Below are positions 23,106-35,400 of a stretch of 64,000 nucleotides of DNA, piece after piece. A program made the position numbers and the translations under genes. The notes under the pieces are model-generated. The model worked only from the letters and a program-made list of their open reading frames with translations, had not been told where the DNA came from and did no database searches. Location: NCBI GenBank assembly GCA_023376005.1, contig CM042145.1, positions 63,762,815 to 63,826,814 on the forward strand. The letters are read 5' to 3'. Positions within the stretch are counted from its first letter, which is position 1. Each line of letters opens with the position of its first letter. This DNA comes from Doryteuthis pealeii. Taxonomy: Eukaryota; Mollusca; Cephalopoda; Myopsida; Loliginidae.

Positions 23106-24334
23106 GAAACGCGAAGATATAGCTAGGCGGACGAACACGTAAAAGGAATATTCTTTTATTAATTATTTATTTTTTATTTCTTTATCATTTTTTCCCCGAT
23201 CAAATAACTGGATAGCAATTAACTGATTTTAAAACAATTGAACATTAAATCTGAAGCGAAGATAAAATATCTGAATAGTTGGGGTGTGGCGAACATGTGG
23301 AAAATCTAAGTGGCATCAGCACTCTAGATCCCAAAAAGAAAAATTAGACATCCAAAACACTTACCCCTTTGTTGTTTCTCTTTTTTTTTCTTTTTCTTTT
23401 TTTTTCTTTTTTTCTTCTGCTTGAAACAAAACTTGATACAAACTTTTGAGTTATGATTTGGAACGAAACTATTCACTTAGCGAAAATGATTATATAAATA
23501 AGAACAAAGAAAAATTCACGAATTTAAATCTTTTCTCGTTTCTTATTCTAACACTTCAGCCAGTAAAACACCAAAACAAAAAACAGAAAAAACACAAAAA
23601 CAAAGAAAGCAAAAAAAACTGCAAAGATAAGCGACGATTATATTATATTCATTCGTTCTCGAACCAGACTTTTATATGTTACATTGGTCTCGCCAAACAT
23701 TCACAGTTTAAGTATCGATGCTTTTACGACCACACCACCCTTCCTATCGATTTTTATTGCGTTTGTTCGGGGGAAAACAAAGTCATATTTAGAATAGTAA
23801 CACCTTATAATAACGTATTCCACCGTCAGTTTGAAATTACCAAAATCACAGTCTTTGCAATTACAAAGAATTCGGAATTACAGAACGATGCAGTACAGTG
23901 GAAGATTCTGTGCGCATTTTTGCTAGTGAAAAATCTACCTGACTTCTTGAAATTCTTGAATCAACATTCCGGTTTTAAAGTTCGGATTTTAACACAATCG
24001 CTAAGATTAATTTCACTATATGGGCTATAATATCCTTCCTAAATCAATGAATCTCGATAGGGATTTGTACATGTTACCTGAGGCTAAGAAATATTTAAAA
24101 TATCAAGTTTCTGTTTGATTTAAATTTCAAGGTGTCCCACATCAAGGGGTCCCAATCAAGTCCCCATGGAAAATTACTCGTGACGCGTTATAGATTGACC
24201 TCTTAAGAGGCACCGATTGGGCGCCATCACGAAAGTAGTTTTAATTTAGACACATGCAGCCGGTTTTCAAATGATGCAGACTCCCGAGGAGTCCATCTTC
24301 TCCCACGCGCGGAATCAAAAATGGGCTACGAATA

Positions 24335-24578
24335 AATAAAAAACTTGATCAAGAACAATAAGGTATTGTGGTCTGTTAAATAGTTAAGACATCCCGTCTT
24401 TAAAAGAAAACTACAGAAAGAAATCAATACTCAGCAGAAAAAGCCCTAGATAAAGTCAGCCCAAATAAACATGTGGCTGACATATAGAACCCACTATGAA
24501 CGACCAGGGTAGATTAACAAGCAGCGAAGCAGTAAAAGGCGTACCAAGTAAGATCTACCATCTCTTAATCTTCTCCCC

Positions 24579-24639
<61 letters not shown>

Positions 24640-24795
24640 AAATCAATTACTCAGCAGAAGCCCTAGATAGAAGTCAGCCCAGATACATTGGACGGCTGGA
24701 CAAGATAGAACCACTATACAATACACGGGTAGAGTATCAGTAATCCGAGCCCAGTAAGAAGTGCTACCAAATAAGCACTACCATCTCACTCCCCC

Positions 24796-24826
<31 letters not shown>

Positions 24827-25339
24827 GTATATATATAAATTAATATTAATATATACACAACCTTAAGTTTATTTCCGTGTCGTTTATCACAAAAAGATTT
24901 ATACACACACACAACAACCCACACACCTAAAAAATGCTCCAATTGTTCCTTTCGATACCACACACTTATACGTCCCATACTCAACTCCGTAAATAGAATA
25001 TTTGACGTTCATTTTCAAAACCTCTTCCCTTTTTCAACCTCAAAAAATGTGTTTTTTAACAGACTGAATAACAAGACTCCTACTTTTCTCGTTATTCTGT
25101 GATAAAGAATTTCTTATCACCTTCCAATCATATACCAACAATGCTCTGAAGATGATCTTAGAATCTTAAAAGATCCAAACTGCAGCGTCGCCATTAAACT
25201 CACCACCTAACCCATTTAACCGTGTTTTTTCATTTTTCTTAACTAATACATATATATATTATATAATAATATATTATATATATATATATATATATACTAA
25301 TAAGAGAGTTCATAATTTGCTTGAAGCATTGGTATTATT
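24335..25339 (-). repeat. V-: GAGA-leader tandem pair and retroelement-like end
   Basis: Two tandem units (about 24,421-24,640 and 24,641-24,820) share ACTCAGCAGAAG, CCTAGATA, AGTCAGCCCA, GATCTACCATCTC and a (CT)n tract. They are the 5' part of the GAGA-leader repeat on the minus strand. After a short AT tract, 24,860-25,230 holds AT-rich sequence ending in a CTGAAG...GATC stem...AAAC segment (copy at 34,600-34,940) like the end of the 5,277-5,514 insertion. Confidence 0.6.
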
Positions 25340-25697
25340 GGTTAGGAGGTGATTAGAAGGCCATCACAATGCAGTCTTGGAAATAAATAAAAAAAATAAT
25401 AACTTAACAATGGTTGGTGTGTTTTGACCTGTATTTTTTTTATTATTTCTTTGAATTTCGAGTAATACCTCTTTTATCAAAAGAAATTGAACAAAAAAAA
25501 AAAAAAAAAAAAAAATCATTTAGGAAAAATGCCATACTGTACTGCTTCAGTTCATCTTTGATAAGAGTATTACCTCGAAAATTCAAAAATAAATAAAAAA
25601 AATACAGGTCAACACACACCACATTGTTAACGTATTAGATTTTTATTATTTTCCAAACTGCATGTTGATGGCCTCTTCTAAATCAACCCTCTTAACC
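25340..25697. repeat. natural hairpin element, ~150 bp arms
   Basis: The left arm 25,340-25,492 (GGTTAGGAGGTGATTAGAAG... to GAAATTGAAC) is mirrored by 25,550-25,697 (GTTCATCTTTGATAA... to CTCTTAACC). The loop of ~57 bp contains poly-A and CATACTGTACTGCTTCA. Sequences outside the arms are unrelated here, so the hairpin is a discrete element rather than part of the larger fold. It resembles a foldback or MITE-like element; the class is unknown. Confidence 0.75.
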
Positions 25698-25859
25698 ATT
25701 ATATATATATATATTATATTATTGTACCGAAACGCTCCCACCCATTTATATTACCCGAGTATATTATAGAAGGCCAAAATCGACCAGTTACGGCAGATGT
25801 ACGCAGTGTGACTCCCTTGACAGCCCTCTTATCAGCTATCTCCAAGCTCTATATTATAC

Positions 25860-26165
25860 GACTATTACAACAGATAGACACCAACACTGGGAGATCAGGC
25901 AAAACATCGAGCTGACCGCGTTCTCACTGCCAAACAAACCACGAGATGTGAAATGTGAGAGGAGAGTACCTACACAGCAAAGTAGAGTCGAAGGAAGGAA
26001 GAAAACAGCAACCCCCGCGAGTATCACTGTTCCTGTGCAGTCAGTGCCACAAAGACTTTTACTCAATGATGGCCACTCAGCCACTTGCGCAGATACAGAT
26101 AAAAACTTTTTTTTGGGGGGGACAACGCTCATCTCTTTTAGTGACGAAAGAATGCCAACATAATC
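25860..26165 (+). pseudogene. LINE ORF2 C-terminus with zinc finger relic
   Basis: Near 26,027 one frame reads FLCSQCHKDFYS, the start of the C-x2-C finger that ends many LINE ORF2 proteins. The expected IGL-x-x-H-x(n)-C remainder is lost. Upstream, another frame carries a basic VEGRKK stretch. ATCATCATCA just after (26,195-26,204) looks like a 3' tail. The family resembles, but differs from, the fragment at 52,580. Confidence 0.55.
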
Positions 26166-26339
26166 AACAAACAATGAACATATCATTCATCATCATCAAT
26201 CATGTCGCGCTAACCCTCTCTATCATTTCAGTGCTCCGGGAATCCCTCTACACACATCCAGATCCATACAGTGCTGGTCAGTGTATATCTTGCACGCATA
26301 GGGAAGCATGTCTGCCTATAAACAATTGCGGCCATACGG

Positions 26340-26640
26340 AAGTCTGATCGCACGACAATTAAAGCGGATAGTGTCTTCTACTGTTATTGTCAGTGTTGCT
26401 GTACGCGCACCAACTGACCCTTACAAGTCACTAGAAAATGAAAATAGATGTAAGCTGTACGAGAAGCATCGTGCATCTTAAACAAGACTTGTAAAAACAA
26501 CACCCCACGAGAAAAACATCGTACGGACCACCTTTCTCCATATCACACAAAAACCACTCTGTGGTAAATCGAACAAGAACAATGTTGGGACACTGCCCAC
26601 ACACACACACACCCACACCTTCTTCTTTGGAAGTCAGCAC
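26340..26640 (+). pseudogene. LINE ORF2 fragment of the YADD family
   Basis: Nucleotides from TCTTCTACTGTTATTGTCAG to GTTGGGACACTGCCC align with the 45,268-45,490 part of the clean LINE: VSVLLYGC, the tail of KRLENKLDGC, WKQHLTRKQLYG and HAGHC equivalents. There are several stops and indels. It is a separate decayed insertion in the W flank. Confidence 0.6.
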
Positions 26641-26755
26641 ATGCGCAACGTTAGTTGTGGGTCGTCCAGCAACTGAACATCTTTCCGATGTGTAATCATT
26701 CTTTATAAATAACAACTTACTTGGCTTATGGATAATCACTATATGTTAAAAGGAG

Positions 26756-27030
26756 GTGCGTGTCTAATTGGTTAGAGTTCGAGAAAATGGACTGTCACAC
26801 GATTCAATCTTGACGAACCGTTGGTATTTCACATGCGTAATACCTTGGGAAAGGTAGAATTCTATTCGGTTCCCTCCAGCCTATGGGGATTAAATAGCAG
26901 GGTAGACTGGACTCAGGTGTTAACCATGGCTCAGGTAACCGTCTAGAGAAGGAGAAAGCTCCGAATTCAAACCTGCTAACCTCCGCTTAAGAATTGACCC
27001 TGTGTCGCATCCTAGCTCGTGTGAGCTCTG
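26756..27030 (+). repeat. SINE-A in flank W
   Basis: The tRNA-like head GTGTCTAATTGGTTAGAGTT is followed by a degenerate B box (GATTCAATCTTGACG). The usual body follows (CCTTGGGAAAGGT, GAATTCAAACCTGCTAACC, GCATCCTAGCTCGTG). This locus is independent of the U copies. Confidence 0.75.
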
Positions 27031-27079
27031 GTAAATTATTATATATGTAATACTCGTGTCGCTGAGAAGTCAGGACCTT

Positions 27080-27600
27080 ATCATCTTGCAACACTCTTTG
27101 CTTAAAAATGATACCGTCCTAATCGTCAAAAGATGAAATGTAAAAAATGTAAAACCCTGATTATCTGGTGTTGCTTATCCGCCGAATTTCTTATTTATTA
27201 TGAGTTCGTCACTCAGGTAAATAATGGACCATTCCGTTTTATTATCAAAGAGAGATAGAAAAGTAGGACATGCTGCCCACAAAAAAAATTACATAATAGG
27301 AAAGAAGACAGAAAGAAGAAAGAAAGAGAGGCTAGTGGGAAATGGGTGCAAGATGGTCGTGAGCGCGTGGAAACGATAACACTAATCTGTTTCAATGAAC
27401 ATAATAAAAGGTAAGGAAGAGAAAAAAAAAGATGAGAGAGAAAGATAGCATACTTTTACGTATCAACTACATTGGCAAAGTCTTAGGTAAACATTATCAA
27501 ACTCCTGTAAAACAATGTGATTATCAACTGTGTATATTTCGACAGAATCTGCTGCGTATTTATTAAAATAGAAAACCTGAAGAATAACTGTGATCGCCAC
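27080..27600 (+). repeat. AGGTCCCGC dispersed repeat, W copy
   Basis: Blocks GATGAAATGTAAAAAATG, TATCTGGTGTTGCTTATC, CGTCACTCAGG and ATTCCGTTTTATTATCAAAG, plus a purine-rich stretch, match 2,945-3,235 and 56,090-56,300 in order. The terminal ACAGGTCCCGC is not evident. Confidence 0.6.
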
Positions 27601-27682
27601 ATATTATATTGCGTTTACACATTCCTATCTAACTTGTAATAGTTATATACATAATATAGGTTTCAAATAACTATTCCTATTT

Positions 27683-28610
27683 GCGTTTGGTTTGTTTACC
27701 GGCATATTCAACCTCAGTGCGTCATTAATGCCAAAAAGGTTTGAAATAAATTGCATACTTAATCTTTTATAAACAACATTTTTTATTTAACCCATAGATG
27801 ATTGTCCCAACCCTATTGCCCTTTATGGCAACCCCAACCCTTTATCATATCTATAATCACAGGCGTCTACATGTGCCTGGGAACGATGTTAACTCTACTG
27901 ATGCGTGCTTTTTAAGTCCAGTTTGGAGGTTTGGGATATTGGAGCACCCCCTTCATCATCCATTGCCTCCCTGGTCGCACTTCTGACCCGTGTACGTAGT
28001 ACCTGTTAGTGTCCACTCTATGGGTGGTAAATAGAAAAAACCAGTGAGTTGATAACCAATTTTATATGCATAAAATGATTTATCACAACTTCTGTCGGCA
28101 TTAAAATAACCCACCGAGGTTGATATGCCGTAAAACAAAACAAACCAAACCTTAACCCATAGATGGACCCTAACAGCGTACTCCACCACACACCTGACCA
28201 AGGAGCAATAGCGATAAAAAGGTGTTCCACATTCCCCAAAACCTTCAAAACTGAACCTCACCATCAGAAATTAGAGTCTTAACATTAATCCAGGATATGA
28301 AGACCCTCAGCCACGCCTTCTAGACCCAGTATGATGAAAGCGGATTGGTGGTTCCGTAATGCAATAGATTTTTGAGCAATCACTATAGGTAGCAGGCGAC
28401 GTGACCACCGAGTGTGAGTCAGAGTGTTTAGCCTAAGTAAGACCAACCTAGAAGTTTCAATTCATGGACTGCTCAGCCACCTGTTGTTCCATCGGTAAGC
28501 ATCACAGCTTCGCCACACACGGCCAACAAGTGACTCCCATTGCGGGAGTCTTTCCCCACTAGAGTGCAAGTCGGTGCTATTCTAACACCCAGCCGAACAG
28601 GCGATTATCC
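27683..28610. repeat. GTTTG-headed repeat, rearranged mosaic
   Basis: A forward head (GTTTGGTTTGTTTACCGGCA) at 27,684 runs to TTAACCCATAGATG near 27,800. Then a segment with TTGCCCTTTATGGCA, the complement of the family's GCCATAAGGGCAA block, runs on the other strand through a head near 28,150. A forward 3' part follows to 28,610. At least three joined fragments are present. Confidence 0.6.
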
Positions 28611-28900
28611 TATTTAATAATGAAGAACCTATTTGACTACTAAACAGTTGCATGGTTTTATGCATTTTTTCCAATACTAATTTAATTTATTGGACCATAA
28701 AATGGTCTTTCCTACAATTACTAGCGGCCCAGTCAGAAGTGGACATGGAATAATGTAAAATGATGGATGCCTACAAACCAACAGAGCTTCACAACTAGGC
28801 CTCACCACCGCAACATGATACCAACTAAGATAGCCACTTGGTGAGAAAAGCTTGCCTCTCATCGAGATACAGCTTAAGCATAGTCTAAGCCTATCTCTTC
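28611..28900. other. unassigned sequence before the gap
   Basis: No family, frame or RNA is recognised. It does not recur elsewhere in the window, so the sequence after the gap is not its mirror. Confidence 0.5.
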
Positions 28901-29000
28901 NNNNNNNNNNNNNNNNNNNNNNNNNNNNNNNNNNNNNNNNNNNNNNNNNNNNNNNNNNNNNNNNNNNNNNNNNNNNNNNNNNNNNNNNNNNNNNNNNNNN
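28901..29000. other. assembly gap, 100 N
   Basis: Exactly 100 N, the usual placeholder for a gap of unknown size. The sequence on its right enters U- abruptly, inside the nested insertion of the TIR element. Confidence 0.99.
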
Positions 29001-30954
29001 ATGATTTCTTGCTCTCAAGATGGGAGTGTTTATTACTGGTGATGCTGATGGGTCCAGACACTTATAGTTAGGTAATGTTAGACATTTCCCAATATATGAG
29101 CTCCGATTTTCAAATCAAAATCATCAATAAACTCAAATGTTGACTTTAAGACTGTTTTGATAGCATTGGCTGATTTTTGGGCTAAAATTCTTTTATGAAT
29201 CAATTTGTGTTGTAGGGACTCTAGAACTCATTTAACAGACAAAAATAGATACAAAAAGTGACATTTTTTCGACACCTTCAATTGGAGACTTAAAAAATCA
29301 CACAACTTCGCCATTTCTGACATTGAAGCTGAAATTTGCGAAACTAACATTTAACAAGTCTTACCTTGGACGAAATTTCAAGAAGATTGAAGGGGCTGGG
29401 TAACATGTCTGGATGATTGACATGGAATACCCACCGTCTATTATGTAAAAGATCAACTATTTCAGTAGTACAATCCACTGTAGTCAAGATTTATCTAAAA
29501 GATTTAGAAGCTTCTCCTAATTAACTATTCAAACATTAGACGATAAGGAGCTTCGACTCCGACAGTAGCTACTTGCCTATTTGATAGGTTCCTGTTATTA
29601 TGGACTTTTATCGGAAAGCCCCCTATATCAATCATCACTGAAGCGTTAGGCAACTATATGATTTTCCCAACTTTATTGCCCTTATGGCACCCACCCACCC
29701 AATTCCTTTTATCATATGTGCTAGAATGCGGTAACTGATGGTCTTAATTTTTAGTATGACGTTAAAATTCTATCTGATGGCGAAGTTCCAATTGAACGAG
29801 AATATGAGTACCCCTTCACACCATGACTCCAATGATCTACTCTGACCCGGACTGGTAGGACGTGTAGGTCCCATCTATAGATTAAATAGAAAGCGTGAGC
29901 TTATAAAAATTGAATACCCATCAAGAATGAATAAAACAAACACGTTTCGGTATAAAAATAACCTAAGGTTGACAGCCAATAAAATCAATTTACAAAAATA
30001 TTGATGTTATTAGAAGCTTGAATTCTTTTTCTTTTTTTACTTTTTTTCTTTTTTTTTCATTTATTAGTTCTGTTACGTTTGTTCCATATCGCCTTCACTC
30101 ATTACTATTTTAATCTCTGTGTTTTAGATAATTATATATTTTTGTCATTATGGTTTTGTGTTTTTTTGTGTTGTGTTGTTTTTTGCCTCAGCTAATCGTA
30201 ATTATTTTTGTTATTATTTTGTTTATATTAAAGAGAAATGTATAATGAATTATCTAAAACATTGTCTTGAGCCACGGGAACCACACCACCATGTTTTTGA
30301 ACATCTTACTCTGAACGCTTATTTGCGTAGCATTTAGCCAACCAGATGTACAGAAGGCAAAATTCTATTCAAACCAGTTTATCTGTTACGCTGACAAAGG
30401 TCAGTGGCGCACTAGAGTTGATAACTCTAGGGTCTAACTGGCGAGGTATTATGTTGAAAAACCGACCCCACCCCGCTGAACCAGTTAATAATGACATAAA
30501 TGACAATGCCACCGCCAGCGCTGTTTAATACACCAGGCGTAGTATTGAGCGGTTGGGCTTAAAACTTCATAGCTGAAGTCATATGATGACGTCAATATCT
30601 GCCGCAATGGACTTTTTGTTACCAATGGATCCAAGCTCTCCAATACCGATTTGTATGGACTACAAGGGAACTACGGAGAAAAAGAAACCTTATTTTGATC
30701 ACATTCATAGAGTATCTTGCAGCTATGACTTTCTGCTACCCTGGTACTTTTCATAAATGGCGGTAAAAGTTTTATGAGGTCGGAAAAATTAACAGATGTG
30801 TTATACAATTGATTTTTCATTTAACTAACAAGAATTCTAAGTGGCGGGACCTGTAAATATACATTAATTTAATGTCGCGTTTATATGTTACTTAAAAGCT
30901 ACTCAAAATAGTTTCAATTATGAAAAGTATAATAACTTCATTTAACTCTCTCTC

Positions 30955-31005
<51 letters not shown>

Positions 31006-34000
31006 CTCGCTCTCTCATCTTTTTTCTTTCTTTCCTTCTTTCATCTTTTCATTATGTACGATTGTACAGATTAGCATCATCGCTTTCGCACGCTTACCCC
31101 TCTCTATACTTTCCCTAATCTCTTCTTTCTTTCTTTCTTTCTTCTTATTTGTCTTCTGTGTAGCATGTCCTTTCTCTCCGTTCTTTCTTTTATGATAAAA
31201 ACGAATGGCCATTCTTTAGATAGGTGACGACATTCATAGAATTAAAAAATTCGCGGATAAGCACACCAGATAATTAGGATTACATTTTTGGGCCATTCAT
31301 TTTAGCGATATTGGATGTCTCATTTTCAATTTAAATGTCGCGTTGTATATTTTACTTAAAACTACTTAAAATAGTTCATATGATAAAAAGTATAATAATC
31401 TTCATTTAACTAATAATATATATATATAGTAAATGAAATTATAATATATTAATAAATAATATATATATATATCTTTTTTTAATAAAACGAATGATTTTTT
31501 CATAGCAAGTGAAATTGTACTTTTTTCTGGTGATTTGACATGGATTACCAAAATTTATTCGCCTCTCTCCCCAACCCAACATGTAAGAAGGCCGCGGTGG
31601 TTAATGGTAAAAATCAGGCAAATGGACTTTCGTCGCCTCGAGTTCAAATTGGACGTGTGTAATTGCATTTCACTGCAAAGGTATGAATCCTACTCTCCTC
31701 AGTTATGTAAATTAGCAGGCAGAGTGGTTCTTTAACCATGGCTAGGTAACAGTCTAGAAGGAACTCTGAATTCAACTGTTGAACTCCGCTCAAGAAATTG
31801 ACGCTTGTGTCGTATCCTGATCGTGCGGAGGAGTGTAAATATATGTACGGCACAAGGACAAGTATGAGGAGCCTCTCACCGTACACGAGAGAAAGACAAA
31901 AAATGTCTAGTTTCTCGGCTTTGGAACCCTGGACATCAGGTATTAATTCGCGCCGAATGTAAACGACGTTCGGCGGGGGGCTTTAGAATAACACGACTGG
32001 CATCTCTGCAGAGGGGACTACCTGTGGCCGGGTGGCGACCCATGATGCTTAAGGACGAAACACTTGGTGGATGACAGTCATAAAAGCAACACTCCACTTA
32101 GATCCTTGCTACGACGGTCGGAGCAGCCGTCTCGATCTGCCGGTGTCACGCCAAGCCCTACACCATATATGATTGTTCCGTCCTATTTCCCTTATGTACG
32201 CCCAACCCTCTTTATATAGTACAAAGCTGGGATTGCAGGGGCTCATGTCCTGGGAATTCGTTAAACTATGATGGTGAGGTACAGTTCTGGAGGTCTATGA
32301 ATGTGAAGCACCCCTTCATCACCATTACTGTCACTCTTGACCCGGATCTGGTAGTACTGTTAGAGTCCGATCTATGTGGTAATAGAAAAGTGTGTTCATG
32401 AAAAAAATGAGATCCATTAGAATAAATTATTTCAAACTTTTTTGGCCATTAAATTACCCACTGAGGTGTTATCCGTCAAAAAAACCAACAAACCAAACCA
32501 GTCTGGGAATGTGAGCACCCCTTCATTTTGTATTATGCAGTTAAGAATGAATTTATTTCAAACTTTGTCGGTATTAAATAACCAACCGAGGTTGAATGCC
32601 GTAAAACAAACCCCAAACCAAACCAAACTTAACCATAAGAGGACCCTAACAGTACTACTACTTGGTCAGAGTGACCAGGGAGCAATAAGCGAATAAAATG
32701 TGTCCACATTCCTAAACCTTCAATCCCCATGCACTTCTGGTACACTGCTGACCGGGGTAGTGTACCTATTGGGTCCATCTATGGGTAAAGGAGAAGTGTT
32801 TATAAAAAGAAGGTAGTCATTAAATGAATTTATTCAAACCTTTTTGGCATTAAATGACCCACTGAAGTTGATTATGCCGTAAAACAAACCAAACCAAACC
32901 AGTGTAACGAAGATATAGCTTGAGGACGAACCAGTGAAAAGAATATTCTTGTATTTATTTATTATTTTTATTTCTTTATCATTTTTCCGATCAAATAACT
33001 GAGAAGCAATTAACTGATTTAAAACCAATTGAACATTAAATTCGAAGCTCGAAGATAGAAATATCTGATAGTTGGGGGGGGGCGAGACATGTGGAAAATC
33101 TAAATGCATCAGACTCATAGATCAAAAGAAATATTAGACATCCGAAACACTTACCTTTGTTGTTTCTCTTTTTTTTTTTCTCTTTTTCTTTTTTCTTTTT
33201 TCTTCTTTTGAACAAAACTTGGACAAAACCCTTTTGATGTATATTTTGAACAAATATTCACTTAGGAAAAATGATTAATGAAAATAAACAAAGAAAAACT
33301 CACGAATTAAATTCTGTTCTGTTTCTTATTCTAAAAATTATCAGCAGTAAACACCAAAACAAAAAACAGAAAAACACCAAAAACAAAGAAAGCAAAATAA
33401 ACTCGCAAAGCATTAAGGACGATTGATTATTTATTCATTCGTTTCGTTAACCAGACTTTATAATTTACATTGCGTTCATCGCAAACATTCACAGTTAAGT
33501 ATCGATGCTTTTACACTTAAATATTCTGCTCCATTCCTATGATTTATTGCGTTGCTTCGGGAAAAAAAGTTCAATTTAGATATAACACGTTATAATAACG
33601 TATTCACCGCAGTTTTTGAAATACCAAAATCGACAGTTCTTTGCAATTAAAAAGAATCGAGATTACAAGAACGTATGGCAGTACAGTGAAGATTCGTGCG
33701 CATTTTGCAGTGGGAAAAATCACCTGACTCTTGAATTCTTGAAGTCAACATTCCCGTTTTAAAGTTGAGTTTTAACACAATCTGTAAGATTAATATTCAC
33801 TATATGCTATAATATCCTGCCTGAAATCAATGAATCGATAGGGATTTGTACATGTTGAAACCTGTAGGTAGAAATATGTTAAATCAAGTTCTGTTTGATT
33901 TAATTCAAGTGTCCCAATCAAGGTTCCCAATCAATCCCATGGAAAATTACTCGTGACGGTGATAAGATTGATCTTAAGAGGCACGCGATTGGGCGCCATT

Positions 34001-34107
34001 GAGAATAGTTTAATTTTAACAGATCAGGACCGGTTGTCAAACTGATGCAGACTCCCGGGAGTCCATCTTCCCACGCGGCGGAATCCCCAAAAAATGGGCT
34101 ACGAATA
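29001..34107 (-). repeat. partial U-, inverted copy of ~1-5,330
   Basis: In mirror order it holds the right end of the TIR element (29,401-29,435), a GTTTG copy (29,590-29,990), the unassigned 3.4-4.3 kb segment (30,050-30,840), the AGGTCCCGC repeat with (CT)n (30,830-31,390), SINE-A, the nested GTTTG array (31,930-32,915) and the AT-rich start of U. Many small indels are present. Confidence 0.85.
31587..31834 (+). repeat. SINE-A (inverted copy)
   Basis: GTGGTTAATGGTAAAAATC and GAGTTCAAATTGGACG are indel-damaged A and B box regions. The body ends at GATCGTGCGGAGG. Confidence 0.65.
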
Positions 34108-34346
34108 AATAAAAACTTATTCAAGACAAATAGGTATGTGTCTGTTAAATATTAAGACATTCCCAGTCTTAAGAAGAACTAACAGAAAGAAAATCAATCT
34201 CAGCAGAAGCCCTAGATAAAAGTCAGCCCCAAATAAACATGTTGGCTGACAAGATAACCACTAGACGACCGAGGATAGAGTTAACAGAGCAGCGAAGCAG
34301 TAAGAAGGTTACAAGTAAAGATCTACCATCTTCTAACTTCTCCCCC

Positions 34347-34395
<49 letters not shown>

Positions 34396-34975
34396 AAAGT
34401 CAATACTCAGCAGAAGCCTAAAGAAGTCAGCCAATAACAGGCGGCTGACAAGATAGAACCACTAACTACCGAGGTAGAGTTAACAAGTAGCAAGCAGTAA
34501 AAGTGTACCAAATAAGATCTACCATCTCTAATCTTCCCCCCTCTCTCTCTCTCTCTCTCCTATATATATATATATAATATATATAATATATACACAACCT
34601 TAAGGTTTATTTCCGCTCGTTTATCACAAAGTTTATACACACACACACAACCACCACACTAAAAAAGCACAATGTTTCTTTCGATACACACACTTTTAAT
34701 ACCGTCCCATACTCACGCCGTAAAATAGAATATTACGTCATTTTCAAACCGCTTCCCTTTTCAACCTCAAAAAATGTGTTTGTTAAACAGACTGAACAAC
34801 AGACTACCACTTTTCTCTTATTCTTGAAAAAAATTTCTTACACCTTCCATATACAACAAATGCCTGAAGTATGATCTAATTAAAGATCGAACGCAGCGTT
34901 CGGCCAATTAACTCACCACCTAACCCCATTTAAACCTTATGTTTTTCATTTTATTAATATAACTACATATAGTTA

Positions 34976-35011
<36 letters not shown>

Positions 35012-35051
35012 AGAGACGTTCATAATTTGCTTGATAGCAATGTTATGTATT
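34108..35051 (-). repeat. V-, second inverted copy
   Basis: It matches 24,335-25,339: the tandem GAGA-leader units with (CT)n at 34,346-34,395 and 34,540-34,559, then a (CA)n-bearing AT-rich stretch and AT tracts, up to the hairpin element. Confidence 0.8.
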
Positions 35052-35400
35052 GGTTAGGAGGTTTGATTTAGAAGGCCCATCACAATGCATTTGGAATAAA
35101 TAACAAATAAATAATACGTAAACAATGTGGTGTGTGTTGACCGTATTTTTTTATTAATTCTGAATTTTCGAGTAATACCTCTTATCAAAAGAATTGAACT
35201 GAAGCAGTACAGCTTATGCCATCTCTAAATGAATTTTTTTTTGTTTTTGTTCATGTCTTTTGATAAAATTATTACCTCGAAAATTCAAAAATAATAAAAA
35301 AAATTACAGTCAACACACACCACCATTGTTACGGATTATTATTTTGTATTTATTCCAAACGTGCATGTGATGGCCTGTCTAAATCAACCTTCAACCAATA
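35052..35400. repeat. hairpin element at the palindrome centre, loop reversed
   Basis: The arms match those at 25,340-25,697, but the ~50 bp loop (CTGAAGCAGTACAGC ... AATGAATTTTTTTTT) is the reverse complement of the other loop. Here both outer flanks are also mirrored. Confidence 0.8.

Larger units (their letters stand above)
1..24334. repeat. 12.1 kb-arm inverted duplication (U+ / U-)
   Basis: Bases 1-12,106 reappear reverse-complemented at 12,203-24,334. The first bases (TATTCGTAGCCCATTT) match the complement of 24,319-24,334, and all landmarks follow in mirror order: GTTTG repeat, SINE-A, GA tract, TIR element, SINE-B, GATA tract and LINE. The right arm differs from the left by many scattered single-base insertions and deletions, more like uncorrected long-read error than evolutionary divergence. 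A fold-back molecule or assembly artefact is the leading explanation. A true palindrome is the alternative. Confidence 0.9.
12203..24334 (-). repeat. U-, inverted noisy copy of 1-12,106
   Basis: Position x of the left arm corresponds roughly to 24,335 minus x. Apart from the sub-features listed separately, it mirrors the GATA/TA tracts (17,430-17,640), the GA tract as (CT)n at 21,055-21,115, the AGGTCCCGC repeat (20,935-21,470) and the AT-rich start (23,110-24,334). Frequent small indels make any frame in this arm unreliable. Confidence 0.88.

Noticed and set aside
23446..24030. 194-codon plus-strand frame
   Set aside because: It is the longest frame in the window but lies in the noisy inverted copy. 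The same sequence at 300-900, 33,300-33,860 and 36,600-37,160 does not keep it open. Lys/Asn-rich low complexity, no domain.
24578..24820. Possible CRISPR-like alternation of repeat and spacer
   Set aside because: Only two units, with pyrimidine microsatellites and eukaryotic context. No short palindromic repeats with regular spacers.
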